This document shows positions 18,268 through 26,180 of a DNA stretch of 64,000 nucleotides, one piece after another (positions within the stretch are counted from its first letter, which is position 1; each line of letters begins with the position of its first letter). This DNA is from Microcella humidisoli (lineage in GTDB: Bacteria > Actinomycetota > Actinomycetes > Actinomycetales > Microbacteriaceae): contig NZ_CP101497.1 in the NCBI RefSeq assembly GCF_024362325.1, forward strand, positions 1,550,001 through 1,614,000. The letters are read 5' to 3'. The notes beneath the pieces are model-generated. The model was not told the DNA's origin and searched no databases. It saw nothing but the letters and a program-made list of their open reading frames with translations. The position numbers and the translations under genes are program-made.

Positions 18268-18817
18268 CGGTGCTCCCTTCCTCTGCTTCGACATGTCCGG
18301 CAGGCGGTGCGGATTTCATCAGTTCGGTCTTCAGGCGCGCTTTCGCCCGGTGCAGTCGGATCGCCGCGGCGTTCGCGCTGATGCCGAGCACGGTCGCCAG
18401 CTGCGGAGACTCGAGGCCGTCCCAGGCCCACAGCCGCAGCAGCTCGGCGTCGTCGCGGCGCAACCGGGTGAGGGCATCCCGCACCGCGATCGGATCGCCG
18501 CCGTCGAGCGTGTACTCGACCACCGACTCGGGCGGATCGAGCGCGATGATCTTGCCCACCAGCCGGGTTCGGCGCCGCTCGGCCCGCTGCGCGTTGGCGA
18601 GCAGGTTGCGGGCCACGACGATCGCCCAGGGCACCGCCTCGTCGCCGGCCGGCACCTCGTCGAGTCGACGCCAGCACACGAGCAGGGTCTCGTTGAGCAC
18701 CTCGTCGGCCGTCGCGGCGTCGGTGCGGCGCGCCAGATAGCGCCGCACGGGCTCGACCACGAGCTCGGCGATCGTGCGGAAGCGCTGCTCGCGCACGGCA
18801 TCGGTCACGGCTCTCAC
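18254..18817 (-). CDS. ECF-type RNA polymerase sigma factor
   Basis: 187 aa from a GTG; the start is uncertain. Region 2 (about 15-85) includes ADEVLNETLLVCWRRLDEVP and AVPWAIVVARNLLANAQRAE; region 4 (about 120-170) includes LLRLWAWDGLESPQLATVLG and ISANAAAIRLHRAKARLK, the DNA-binding helix-turn-helix. It belongs to the SigE-like ECF class. Its 3' end overlaps the probable anti-sigma gene by 14 bases, the classical sigma/anti-sigma arrangement. Target promoters are unknown. Confidence 0.88.
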   Translation of the reverse strand: MRAVTDAVREQRFRTIAELVVEPVRRYLARRTDAATADEVLNETLLVCWRRLDEVPAGDEAVPWAIVVARNLLANAQRAERRRTRLVGKIIALDPPESVVEYTLDGGDPIAVRDALTRLRRDDAELLRLWAWDGLESPQLATVLGISANAAAIRLHRAKARLKTELMKSAPPAGHVEAEEGSTDARR

Positions 18818-18849
18818 ACTGCACCATGTCCGGCACCGCGCAGCGGATT

Positions 18850-19212
18850 TCAGCTCGTTCGGTCGAGTGCCGCATCGATCTCGTCGCGGCGCGCCCGCAC
18901 GATCGCGTCGAACGCGGAACGCGGTAGCGGGCGGGCGTCGGTGAACGAGACAGCGCCCTTCGAGCGCGGCAGGTCGCCGAGCGCGTCCCCGAGCGCGGCG
19001 ATCACCTGCCCGCTGAACGGATAGAGCGAGTAGCCCGACGCCGTGACCGCGACGGCGACGAGCCCTTTGCCGCGGTGCAGCAGTGCCGGCATGCCGTACG
19101 AGACGCCCTCGAGGGCGTCGGGGACGAGTTCGAGCGCGCGCGAGCGCCAGCCCTCGAGCACGGAGCGCGCGGGCTCGTCGAGCCCCGCGATGAGATCGGT
19201 GACGGGCTGCAT
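18850..19212 (-). CDS. DUF1801-type protein
   Basis: 120 aa starting at the ATG at 19210-19212 (an upstream GTG at 19236 would add eight residues). The SYGMPALLHRGKGLVAVAV and SLYPFSGQVIAAL segments match the DUF1801/iron-chaperone-like fold. The C-terminal stretch SFTDARPLPRSAFDAIVRAR is also typical. No metal ligands can be assigned. It is next to the ECF sigma gene in the same direction but separated by 32 bp. A closely similar protein is encoded at 45121, which shares YGMPA and the LYP.Y/LYPF element. Confidence 0.8.
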   Translation of the reverse strand: MQPVTDLIAGLDEPARSVLEGWRSRALELVPDALEGVSYGMPALLHRGKGLVAVAVTASGYSLYPFSGQVIAALGDALGDLPRSKGAVSFTDARPLPRSAFDAIVRARRDEIDAALDRTS

Positions 19213-19346
19213 CGCCCCATCGTGGCGCAGCCCCACGACCGTGTCACGCCTGAGCGTTCATCGAGAAGCACTTCTGCCGCGTGCCGCGCCTCGCTACAGT
19301 GAGCGGCACCAGCCCGCGAGCGGCGGCCCGAGCAGATGGAGCAACG

Positions 19347-19817
19347 ATGGCCCAGACCACAGAACGCCTCGGACCGATCGACTACCTGGTCATCGAGTTT
19401 CCTGACGGCCACGTCACGGGGGCGGGCTTCCGCCGCATCGTCGAGCTGTCGGATGCCGCGCGCATCCTCGTGCTCGACATCGAGTTCCTCAGCAAGAGTG
19501 CCGACGGGCACGTGGTCACGGTGCCCGCCCACGACCTCGGCGAGATCGACGGCGTCGACATGGGATTCTTCGACGGCGCGGCCTCGTACCTGCTGGAAGA
19601 CGACGACATCCACGAGATCGGCCAGGCGATGTCGCCCGGCAGCGTCGCCGTCGTCGTCATCTACGAAGAGCTGTCGATGATCTCGGCACTCCTCGCGTGG
19701 GAGAACGAGGGCGCCGTGCTGCTGGCCGAAGGGCCCATCGAGGTCGAGGCGCTCGTCGCCGCCATCGATTCCACTGAGCCCGACGCGACCGCGTCGTCGA
19801 CGACCGAGAAGGACTGA
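19347..19817 (+). CDS. DUF6325 family protein
   Basis: 156 aa; GGAG precedes the ATG. It opens with LGPIDYLVIEFPDGHVTG, the usual start of DUF6325 (DUF1269-like) proteins, then has RILVLDIEFLSKSADGHV, an acidic middle (LLEDDDIHEIG), PGSVAVVVIYEELSMISAL and AWENEGAVLLAEGPI. Soluble, acidic alpha/beta protein, about the normal family length. In actinobacteria DUF6325 genes almost always precede a SHOCT protein, as here (2 bases apart). They are linked to stress or envelope functions only by context. Confidence 0.8.
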   Translation: MAQTTERLGPIDYLVIEFPDGHVTGAGFRRIVELSDAARILVLDIEFLSKSADGHVVTVPAHDLGEIDGVDMGFFDGAASYLLEDDDIHEIGQAMSPGSVAVVVIYEELSMISALLAWENEGAVLLAEGPIEVEALVAAIDSTEPDATASSTTEKD

Positions 19818-19819
19818 CC

Positions 19820-20089
19820 ATGAGACTGCTCCGCACCGCCACCCACGCCGCCGTCGCCAGCTCGGTGCACAACAAGGTCTCGCGCCGCCAGCAGGCCCAG
19901 TGGGCTCAGCAGACCGCCGCGGCGCCGGCTGCGGCCGCTCCGGCCCCCGCGCCCGCTGCCGCGCCCGCCCCGCCGGCGAACGACATGGGCGCGAAACTCG
20001 AGCAGCTGAAGCAGCTCGGAGAATTGCGTGACGCGGGCATCCTGACGCCCGAAGAGTTCGAGGCGAAGAAGGCCGTGATCCTGGGCTGA
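19820..20089 (+). CDS. SHOCT-domain protein
   Basis: 89 aa. A basic N-terminal helix (1-35, RTATHAAVASSVHNKVSRRQ), a low-complexity Ala/Pro linker (about 33-53), and a C-terminal SHOCT motif (about 57-88) with KLEQLKQLGELRDAGILTPE and EFEAKKAVIL. SHOCT is a short oligomerisation domain found at protein C-termini. The gene begins 2 bases after the DUF6325 stop, so the two are made together and may form a complex. Confidence 0.88.
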   Translation: MRLLRTATHAAVASSVHNKVSRRQQAQWAQQTAAAPAAAAPAPAPAAAPAPPANDMGAKLEQLKQLGELRDAGILTPEEFEAKKAVILG

Positions 20090-20094
20090 GGCGC

Positions 20095-20235
20095 CTAGCT
20101 GCCGAGCAGCACGAACAGCAGCGTCGTGCCGCTCAGCGTGATGGCCACGAGGCCGATGATGAGCACCCAGGTGATGACCTTCATGCTGCGCAGCTTGCCG
20201 AGGAAGCCCACCGGGCGGTCGTCGTGATCAGACAT
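20095..20235 (-). CDS. 46-aa single-pass membrane protein
   Basis: A short gene from ATG 20233-20235 to TAG 20095-20097. The product starts MSDHDDRPVGFLGKLRSMK and continues with one strong membrane helix (about residues 19-44, VITWVLIIGLVAITLSGTTL). It is convergent with the SHOCT gene and only 5 bases from it. Small proteins with an acidic head, a basic patch and one helix are common in this order. Function unknown; the coherent helix and clean boundaries support a real gene. Confidence 0.6.
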   Translation of the reverse strand: MSDHDDRPVGFLGKLRSMKVITWVLIIGLVAITLSGTTLLFVLLGS

Positions 20236-20272
20236 GGGGCGAGCCTATCGGCGCGAGCGCGGGTCTCGGGGC

Positions 20273-20551
20273 TCAGCGCAGTTCGGCGAGGGCGCTGATG
20301 AGCTCGCCGACGGTGTGGCCGGCGTTCGAGGGGTGCCGCAGCGGGGCGGTCGGCACCACCGCGTAGTGGTTGCGCCGCCCGCGGCGCTCACGCTCGAGAT
20401 ATCCCGTGTCGACGAGGTCGCCGAGGATCGTCACGGTCGAGCGCGTCGAGATGCCGACCTCATCGGCCAGCTGCTGCACGGTGGCATCGGGGTTTTTCGC
20501 GACCTCGAGCAGCACGTGCGCATGGTGGGTCAGGAAGGTCCACGACGACAT
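20273..20551 (-). CDS. winged-helix (MarR/ArsR-like) regulator
   Basis: 92 aa. HHAHVLLEVAKNPDATVQQL leads into the helix-turn-helix ADEVGISTRSTVTILGDLVD, followed by the wing YLERERRGRRNHYAVVP. The C-terminus is a short helix (TVGELISALAEL). This is a compact winged-helix protein with no ligand domain, close to actinobacterial MarR-like helix-turn-helix proteins. Next to it are a small membrane protein (20095) and a PucR regulator in the same direction. Target unknown. Confidence 0.8.
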   Translation of the reverse strand: MSSWTFLTHHAHVLLEVAKNPDATVQQLADEVGISTRSTVTILGDLVDTGYLERERRGRRNHYAVVPTAPLRHPSNAGHTVGELISALAELR

Positions 20552-20588
20552 GCCGCCATTGTGTCAGGCATCGCAGAACCCGTGATCC

Positions 20589-21716
20589 TCAGCTGCCCGT
20601 ATTGCGCGCCGAGAGAGCGAGCCACGCGAGAACGCGGTCGTCGACGCGATCGAGATCGAGCCCGCTGAGCTCTTCGATGCGGGCGATGCGGTTGCGCACG
20701 GTGTGGCGGTGCACGCCGAGGCGAGTCGCCGCTGCCTCCCAGCTGCCGTTCTCGCTGAGGAAGATCTCGAGCGTGGCGCGCAGTACGGGGTCGGCGTCGT
20801 CGAGCGGCACGAGCACATCGGTGAGGTCTCGCTGCGCCGCACCCGTCAGGTTGCTCAAGACGGTGCGCAGCACCGCCCCCTCGTCGAAGGCGACGAACGG
20901 CGCGCGACTGGCCATGCCGCTCGAAAGCGCCTGCACCGCTTGGCGGTGGCTGCGGTCGAGTTCGCCGAGTTCAGCCGCGCCGCCGACGCCGCATCGCACG
21001 GGCACCCCGTCACGCTCGTGGCCGAGCTCGACGCGGGCCCGCCAGACGTCGACCGCATCGGGCATCAGCACCGCGATGACGTCATCGCCCCGGGTCGTCG
21101 CGAGCGGCGGCAGCGCGCAGTCGTCGAGCCAGTCGAGCACGTGATTCTCGAGGCGCACGCCCCGTGATCGGGCTCGCACGACGCTCACGACGGCGTCGGT
21201 CGAGTGCAGCGACCACCGGCGTGCCACCCGACCGGCGAGAGCGGCATCGCTCGAGAGCAGGATGTCGATGGCGTCGGCGCGCGCGATCGGCTCGAGGCGC
21301 CCGTCAGCGCGGGGGAAGAAAACGTGCGTCAGCAGCTCGGCGGTGATGGAGGCGAGCTCGCGCGCGACCGCGATGTGCTGCGGCCGGGTCGCGACCACGA
21401 GGAAACCGCGCGGCGCGCTGTCGCCACCGATCGGGTGCACGCTGAGCCCCGTGTGACGGATCGCCCGGGTAGGGCCGAACGCAGCGCGCCGAGCGTCATC
21501 GCGGTGCACGACTCCGGCGCCGGCCGCGTCGACCACGGTGCCGTGGGCATCGAACAGCACCGACCAGCCGCGGACGAGACGAGAGAGCTCAGCCAGCGTC
21601 GCCGCCGAGCCGCCCCGCGTGCTCGCGAGCAGTAGCGTTCGCATCCCGCGGTTGACGTACCGCAGGCCTGCCTCACCCGTCCATTGCGCAGGGGGTTCCG
21701 GCACATCGATGCTCAC
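20589..21716 (-). CDS. PucR-type transcriptional regulator
   Basis: 375 aa from a GTG preceded by AGGG. A GAF-like or PucR N-terminal region (about 25-140: SVLFDAHGTVVDAAGAGV; GFLVVATRP), a central GGDEF-like (CdaR) region (about 170-290), and the C-terminal PucR helix-turn-helix (about 325-370) with WEAAATRLGVHRHTVRNRIA and RIEELSGLDL. PucR proteins usually activate catabolic genes in response to a pathway metabolite. It is divergent from the alcohol dehydrogenase/APC permease operon at 21856, its likely target. Confidence 0.88.
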   Translation of the reverse strand: MSIDVPEPPAQWTGEAGLRYVNRGMRTLLLASTRGGSAATLAELSRLVRGWSVLFDAHGTVVDAAGAGVVHRDDARRAAFGPTRAIRHTGLSVHPIGGDSAPRGFLVVATRPQHIAVARELASITAELLTHVFFPRADGRLEPIARADAIDILLSSDAALAGRVARRWSLHSTDAVVSVVRARSRGVRLENHVLDWLDDCALPPLATTRGDDVIAVLMPDAVDVWRARVELGHERDGVPVRCGVGGAAELGELDRSHRQAVQALSSGMASRAPFVAFDEGAVLRTVLSNLTGAAQRDLTDVLVPLDDADPVLRATLEIFLSENGSWEAAATRLGVHRHTVRNRIARIEELSGLDLDRVDDRVLAWLALSARNTGS

Positions 21717-21782
21717 GCAGATGACCCTACGCGGCCTGCGATTAACCGTTTCGGCGTGGTGTTCCCCTCACGCTGTCCACTT

Positions 21783-21805
21783 CGGTCATCGCGCGCCGGT
21801 CATCG
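21783..21805. promoter_or_regulatory. direct repeat CGGTCATCG x2 between pucR-type and adh genes
   Basis: Two exact copies of CGGTCATCG (21783-21791 and 21797-21805) with a 14-bp period lie in the 139-bp region between the divergent PucR and dehydrogenase genes. Activators with a PucR helix-turn-helix often use direct repeats. This is a candidate site only; the spacing to any promoter is unknown. Confidence 0.35.
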
Positions 21806-21855
21806 GTCTCCGTACCGTTGCGGAATCCGCTCACCGCCCCATCAGGAGGACGCCC

Positions 21856-22953
21856 GTGAAGGCCGCCGTGTTCCGCAGCAGCGATCGATCGATCAGCATC
21901 GAGGACGTTCATCTCGCCGACCCCGGCCCCGGTGAGGTGCGCGTGCGCATCGCGGCGGCGGGGGTGTGCCACTCCGACCTGCACGTGCGGCGCGGTGAAT
22001 GGCCCGTTCCGACCCCGCTCGTCATGGGGCACGAGGGCTCCGGCGTCATCACCGCCGTCGGACCGGGGGTGACGCACCTGGTCGAGGGCGACCACGTGGT
22101 GATGTCGTGGGTCGCCCCCTGCGGCAGCTGTCGGTACTGCCTGGCCGGGCACGAGGCGCGCTGCTCGCTCGTCGCCACCGTCGTCGCTCCCGGCGGCGTG
22201 CTGCACGACGGCACATCGCGGTTGAGCCTGGGCGACGAGATGGTGCACCACTACTTGGGAGTCTCGTCGTTCGCGGAGGAGGCCGTGGTTCCCGCATCCG
22301 GGGCCATCAAGGTTCGCGATGATGCGCCGCTCGATCTGATCGCGATCGTCGGATGCGCCGTCGCGACGGGGGTGGGAGCCGTCGTCAACACCGCGGCCGT
22401 CGAGCCCGGAGCGCATGTTGCCGTGATCGGGTGCGGTGGCGTCGGCCTCTCCGTCGTTCAAGGTGCGCGCCTGGCCGGCGCGGAGCGCATCGTCGCGATC
22501 GACGTGCGCATGGAGAAGACCGCGTTGGCGCGCCGCCTCGGGGCCACCGATGAGATCGACGCCTCGCAGGTCGATGCGGTGGAGGCCATCCGCGCCCTGC
22601 TTCCCGATGGCGTCGACTATGCCTTCGACGCCATCGGCACGACGTCGACCACCGAGCAGGCGATCCGGATGCTCGGCCTCGGTGGCGCGGCGGTCATCGT
22701 CGGCCTGCCGCCGGCCGGGGCCCGCGCGTCGTTCGAGCCGCTCGTTCTCGCCGAAGCGGATCAGCGCATCCTCGGCTCCAACTACGGCAGCGTGCGACCG
22801 GCGATCGACATTCCGGCCCTCGTCGACCGCGTCATGGACGGCGAACTGCTGCTCGAGCCCATGGTGAGCGGCCGACGCTCGCTCGACGAGGCGGTCGCCG
22901 CCCTCGATGATCTGCAGGCTGGCACCGCGCTGCGCACGCTGCTCATCCCCTGA
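21856..22953 (+). CDS. zinc-dependent alcohol dehydrogenase (MDR family)
   Basis: 365 aa. AGGAGG at 21844-21849 sets the GTG start at 21856. Catalytic-zinc ligands are Cys38 and His60 (AGVCHSDLH; GHEGSG), and the structural-zinc lobe has CGSCRYCLAGHEARC near 93-107. The NAD-binding Rossmann motif is GCGGVGLSV near 195-203 and IDVRMEK with its Asp favours NAD. It belongs to the class III-like (formaldehyde or long-chain alcohol) MDR enzymes. Followed after 41 bp by an APC amine/amino-acid permease and divergent from a PucR regulator, so it probably oxidises an alcohol or semialdehyde-related product of the imported compound. Substrate is inferred. Confidence 0.88.
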   Translation: MKAAVFRSSDRSISIEDVHLADPGPGEVRVRIAAAGVCHSDLHVRRGEWPVPTPLVMGHEGSGVITAVGPGVTHLVEGDHVVMSWVAPCGSCRYCLAGHEARCSLVATVVAPGGVLHDGTSRLSLGDEMVHHYLGVSSFAEEAVVPASGAIKVRDDAPLDLIAIVGCAVATGVGAVVNTAAVEPGAHVAVIGCGGVGLSVVQGARLAGAERIVAIDVRMEKTALARRLGATDEIDASQVDAVEAIRALLPDGVDYAFDAIGTTSTTEQAIRMLGLGGAAVIVGLPPAGARASFEPLVLAEADQRILGSNYGSVRPAIDIPALVDRVMDGELLLEPMVSGRRSLDEAVAALDDLQAGTALRTLLIP

Positions 22954-22994
22954 AACCCCTCCTCCATCCAACCCCTCACGAAAGGCACAATGCT

Positions 22995-24419
22995 GTGACC
23001 GCGACATCCACCCCTCCTGCCGACGCCGGTCTTCGGCGCGGCGTCATGGGCTCGACCGAGCTCTTCGCGCAAGCCATCGCCAACATCGCTCCGAGTGCCG
23101 TCATCGCCTTCACGGCGGCGGCGATCTACCTCTCTGCGGGGAAGGGCACGTGGCTCTCGTTCCTGCTCGCGACGATCATCATCCTCGCGGTCGGGTACTC
23201 GATCCTGCAGTTCGCCAAGCGCCGCGCCTCTGCGGGGTCGCTCTACAACTACGCCGCGATCGGCCTCGGTCCGGTCGGGGCCTACGTCACCGGCGTCACG
23301 CTCGTCATCGGCTGCTTCTGCATCGCCGCGGCCTCGTTGAGCGGAAGCGTCTCGTACACGATGCTCACCCTGACCCAGATCGGTGTGCCGTTGGAGGGGC
23401 TCGTGGCGCAGATCGTGGTCGCTGCGGTGCTGGGGGGGCTCGCGGTCTTCTTCACCATCCGCGGCATCCGCATCTCGGCCCGTGTCTCGTTCGTGCTGGA
23501 GCTGCTCTCGATCGGCATCATCGTGCTGCTCTTCGTGCTGACCCTCGGCTACCTCGGCCCGGCGGCGTGGGATCCGAGCCAGTTCGACCTGTCGCAGACC
23601 AGCTTCTCGGGAGTCGCGGCCGGCATGGTGCTCGCGATTCTCGGTTTCGTCGGCTTCTCGAGCGCGGATGCCCTCGGTCGCGAGGCGAAGAACCCGTTCC
23701 GCGCGATTCCCCGCGCCATCATGTGGAGCGCACTCGGGGTGGGAGTGCTGTACATCTTCGGCGCCTACACCCAGGTCGCGGCGCTCGGCGATGGCCTCGG
23801 CGCCTCGGCGAGCCCGCTCGACGAAATCGCCGTGCTGATCGGCATGCCCTCGTGGTTCAACCCGATCCTCAATGCGGGCGTCGCGGCATCGTTCTTCGCG
23901 GTTGTCGTCGCTCCGCTGAACGTGATCGGCCGGATCCTGTACGTCATGGGCAAGGAGGGCGTCGTCGACGGCCGCCTCGGCCGCACGCACGATCGCTTCC
24001 AGACACCGCACCGGGCGCTGCTGATCTCCGGGGCCGCTGTGGTTCTCGTGCCCGCGGTATTCTACCTCGTCGGGGTCGACCCGATCAGCGTGCTGGTGTG
24101 GGTCAACACCTTCGGCACGTACGGCTACATGGTCGCGTACGCCGTGATCGCGATCGCGTCGATCGTCTACGTGCGCCGACTGGGCGTGACCAACCGTCTG
24201 CTGCCCGTCGCCGTGATCGTCGCCGTCGGCGGCATGGCGTACGTGTTCTGGTCGAACATCGTGCCCGTGCCCGCCTTCCCGTTCAACATCATCCCGTGGC
24301 TCTTCGCGCTGCTGTTCGGTCTCACGATGGTCTGGTACCTCTACCTGGCCCGTCGTCGACCGGAGGTCGTGAAGGCCATCGGCACGACCGAGACCGACCT
24401 GCTCGAGGGCGTCGGATAG
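22995..24419 (+). CDS. APC family amino acid/amine permease
   Basis: 474 aa, GTG start with GAAAGG upstream. Twelve membrane helices are predicted, with the APC landmark in helix 1 (AQAIANIAPSAVIAFTAAAI) and the conserved GFVGFSSADALGREAKNPFR in the middle, a GFESA-like element followed by E and R/P residues typical of amine and amino-acid importers. The short C-terminus is cytoplasmic. It is in an operon with the zinc dehydrogenase, so uptake and oxidation of one substrate, for example an amine or amino alcohol, is likely. A long hairpin follows at 24438-24474. Confidence 0.88.
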   Translation: MTATSTPPADAGLRRGVMGSTELFAQAIANIAPSAVIAFTAAAIYLSAGKGTWLSFLLATIIILAVGYSILQFAKRRASAGSLYNYAAIGLGPVGAYVTGVTLVIGCFCIAAASLSGSVSYTMLTLTQIGVPLEGLVAQIVVAAVLGGLAVFFTIRGIRISARVSFVLELLSIGIIVLLFVLTLGYLGPAAWDPSQFDLSQTSFSGVAAGMVLAILGFVGFSSADALGREAKNPFRAIPRAIMWSALGVGVLYIFGAYTQVAALGDGLGASASPLDEIAVLIGMPSWFNPILNAGVAASFFAVVVAPLNVIGRILYVMGKEGVVDGRLGRTHDRFQTPHRALLISGAAVVLVPAVFYLVGVDPISVLVWVNTFGTYGYMVAYAVIAIASIVYVRRLGVTNRLLPVAVIVAVGGMAYVFWSNIVPVPAFPFNIIPWLFALLFGLTMVWYLYLARRRPEVVKAIGTTETDLLEGVG

Positions 24420-24437
24420 CGCCTTGGGGAGAAACCG

Positions 24438-24474
24438 CGCACGGGCGGGGCGATCGGGTCGCCTCGCCCGTGCG
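24438..24474. terminator. hairpin between APC permease and Cache gene
   Basis: A 10-bp outer stem (CGCACGGGCG at 24438-24447 with its complement at 24465-24474) encloses an inner 5-bp stem (GGCGA 24449-24453 with TCGCC 24459-24463). It sits between convergent genes and can end both transcripts. A few T residues follow on the plus strand. Confidence 0.65.
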
Positions 24475-24495
24475 TGTCTGTTCGGGGAGGTCGCC

Positions 24496-25215
24496 TCAGC
24501 GAGCGATGAGCACGTCGAGCGCCATGCCCGGGCAGGGAAAGCGCTCGAACGCGGCGAGGTCATCGCCCCGGATCGTGTCGCCCGTCTCACGCGCGGGGCT
24601 CGTCGAGAGCAGCACGCGTCCGACGCCGTTGACGATCGAGATGTCATCGCCGAACGCCGCCAGGCGCGGAGTGAGGTCGCGCTCGACGCGATCGATGAGC
24701 AGGTCGAGCGCCACGGCGCCGATGAACTCGCCGTCGATGTGCACGGGGGCCGCGACGGTGATCGTGTACTCGTCGCTGCACAGGTAGTCGACGTAGGGCC
24801 CGGCGACATGCGGCTGGCCCGTGGCGTGCGGCACGCGGTACCACTCGAGCTCGCTGTAGTCGATGTGCTCTTTGTTCACCGACTGCGAGGCGAGCACGAG
24901 CTGCGCCCGCTCGGGCCCCTGCCACCATGCGAGGTGACTGTTGGCGTCGGCGAGCGAGTCGAGCGCCGCGATGAAGCCCGAGCCGTACACGGGCAGGTCG
25001 ACGGTGTCGAAGAGCCGCAGCGCCGAGGGCTCGACGACCTCGTCGAGTCGGTCGGTCGTGATGGGGCCGGTGCGTCGTATGGCCGCGATCTCGTCGGCGA
25101 GCGCGGTGTTCCAGGCGGCGAGGGCGGTGATGGCGCGGCCGAAGTACTCGGTCACGAGATCAACAGGATGCTCGGTCGTCGTGCGCGACGCGGGCGGGGC
25201 GGGGTGGATGCTCAC
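24496..25215 (-). CDS. stand-alone Cache-domain sensor protein
   Basis: 239 aa from a GTG in a GTGA overlap with the upstream regulator gene. No signal peptide and no membrane helix. The body is a Cache/PDC-type fold: a long N-terminal helix (about 20-60), then GSGFIAALDSLADANSHLAW, ELEWYRVPHATGQPHVAGPY, DEYTITVAAPVHIDGEFIGA and VALDLLIDRVER. Cache domains usually sit outside the cell in receptors and bind amino acids, amines or carboxylates; here it is free and presumably cytoplasmic. Coupling to a FadR-type regulator suggests it senses the same ligand or modulates the regulator. Role inferred. Confidence 0.75.
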   Translation of the reverse strand: MSIHPAPPASRTTTEHPVDLVTEYFGRAITALAAWNTALADEIAAIRRTGPITTDRLDEVVEPSALRLFDTVDLPVYGSGFIAALDSLADANSHLAWWQGPERAQLVLASQSVNKEHIDYSELEWYRVPHATGQPHVAGPYVDYLCSDEYTITVAAPVHIDGEFIGAVALDLLIDRVERDLTPRLAAFGDDISIVNGVGRVLLSTSPARETGDTIRGDDLAAFERFPCPGMALDVLIAR

Positions 25216-26054
25216 GTGCTGCTCCTCTCGGTTCGGGGCGGGGTGGCCGCGGTCGACGCGTTCGGCGGCGCGACGGTCGCGATGGGGGCGGTGACGGCGC
25301 TCGCGTGCCGCTCACGGTAGGCGATGAGCCAGTCGATCGTGGCGCGCGTGCTGGCGCGGAGCGCCTGCACGGCGGCCTCAGCGTCGCCCGCACCGACGGC
25401 CCGCAGCACGTCGAGCAGGTGGGCTCGACTCTCGGTGCGGCTGGTCGGATCGGTGTCGATGAGCGCGAGCAGCGGCGAGAACTCGCCTTGCAGCTTCATC
25501 TGCTCGCGCGTGAGCCGCGCCGACTGGCTGAGGGCGGCGAGCTCGATGACCGCGTCGTCGGATGCGCGGCGCCAGGCCGCGAGGTCGCGATCGTCGCCGC
25601 GCTCGAGGCGCGCGACGATCATGGCGATCTCGGTGGCGTCTGCGCGACGGGCGGCGAGCTCGACGCAGGCGGCGGTGATCGCGAGGTAGTGCTGGGCGGC
25701 GTCGCGCAGGCTCACGCGCGAGCCGTCGAGCAGGGCCCGGGTGGCGAAGCGCACCGGGTCGGCGCTGTCGGCGATGAAGCTGCCGCCCGTGCGGCCGCGC
25801 CGCGTGACGATGAGGCCGCGCTCGCGCAAGGCCAGCAGGGCTTCACGGGCGGTGGCGGGGGCGACTCCGAACGCCGCGGCGAGTTCGGTCTCGGGCGGGA
25901 GGCGCTCGCCGGCGGCGAGCACGCCGCCCATGATCGCTTCTGCGATACGCCGCTCGACGAGGGCGGCGCGCCCTTCGTCGCCGATGGGCTGGAAGACGGC
26001 GCTGTGCAGCCGGGTGGGTCGGCCCGACCGGGGCGCGACGCTGCGGGTGCTCAT
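25212..26054 (-). CDS. FadR/GntR family transcriptional regulator
   Basis: 280 aa; the ATG at 26052-26054 follows GGGG, and a GTG at 26072 is an alternative. N-terminal GntR winged helix (about 35-100): ERRIAEAIMGGVLAAGERLP, ELAAAFGVAPATAREALLAL, RERGLIVTRRGRTGG. The C-terminal all-helical FCD domain (about 115-245) binds an effector. A Pro/Ala-rich tail ends the protein. It lies divergent from the polyamine-type ABC operon at 26181 and overlaps the Cache gene by 4 bases. It probably represses the transporter and its own gene through the palindrome at 26122-26134. Confidence 0.85.
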   Translation of the reverse strand: MSTRSVAPRSGRPTRLHSAVFQPIGDEGRAALVERRIAEAIMGGVLAAGERLPPETELAAAFGVAPATAREALLALRERGLIVTRRGRTGGSFIADSADPVRFATRALLDGSRVSLRDAAQHYLAITAACVELAARRADATEIAMIVARLERGDDRDLAAWRRASDDAVIELAALSQSARLTREQMKLQGEFSPLLALIDTDPTSRTESRAHLLDVLRAVGAGDAEAAVQALRASTRATIDWLIAYRERHASAVTAPIATVAPPNASTAATPPRTERSST

Positions 26055-26121
26055 AGCCCCATTGTCCGGCACAGACCCGAGAGCGTTACACCGCCGTTAT
26101 GCGATCGAAATAAAAGATATG

Positions 26122-26134
26122 AAACTATACGTTT
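26122..26134. promoter_or_regulatory. candidate operator (AAAC-N5-GTTT) in divergent promoter
   Basis: AAACTATACGTTT lies in a markedly AT-rich patch (26107-26145) between the FadR-type regulator and the ABC importer operon. The arms AAAC and GTTT are complementary around a 5-base centre, the form expected for a GntR-family dimer. The AT-rich patch probably also contains the -10/-35 elements of one or both genes. Confidence 0.45.
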
Positions 26135-26180
26135 ACAGTTATTGCACCGACCAACGATGTCTCGGAGGAATCCCGCCGCC

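Noticed and set aside
22782..24809. 675-residue open frame on the minus strand
   Set aside because: It is antisense to the APC permease and dehydrogenase, has shadow composition (Arg/Asp/His-rich) and no domain.
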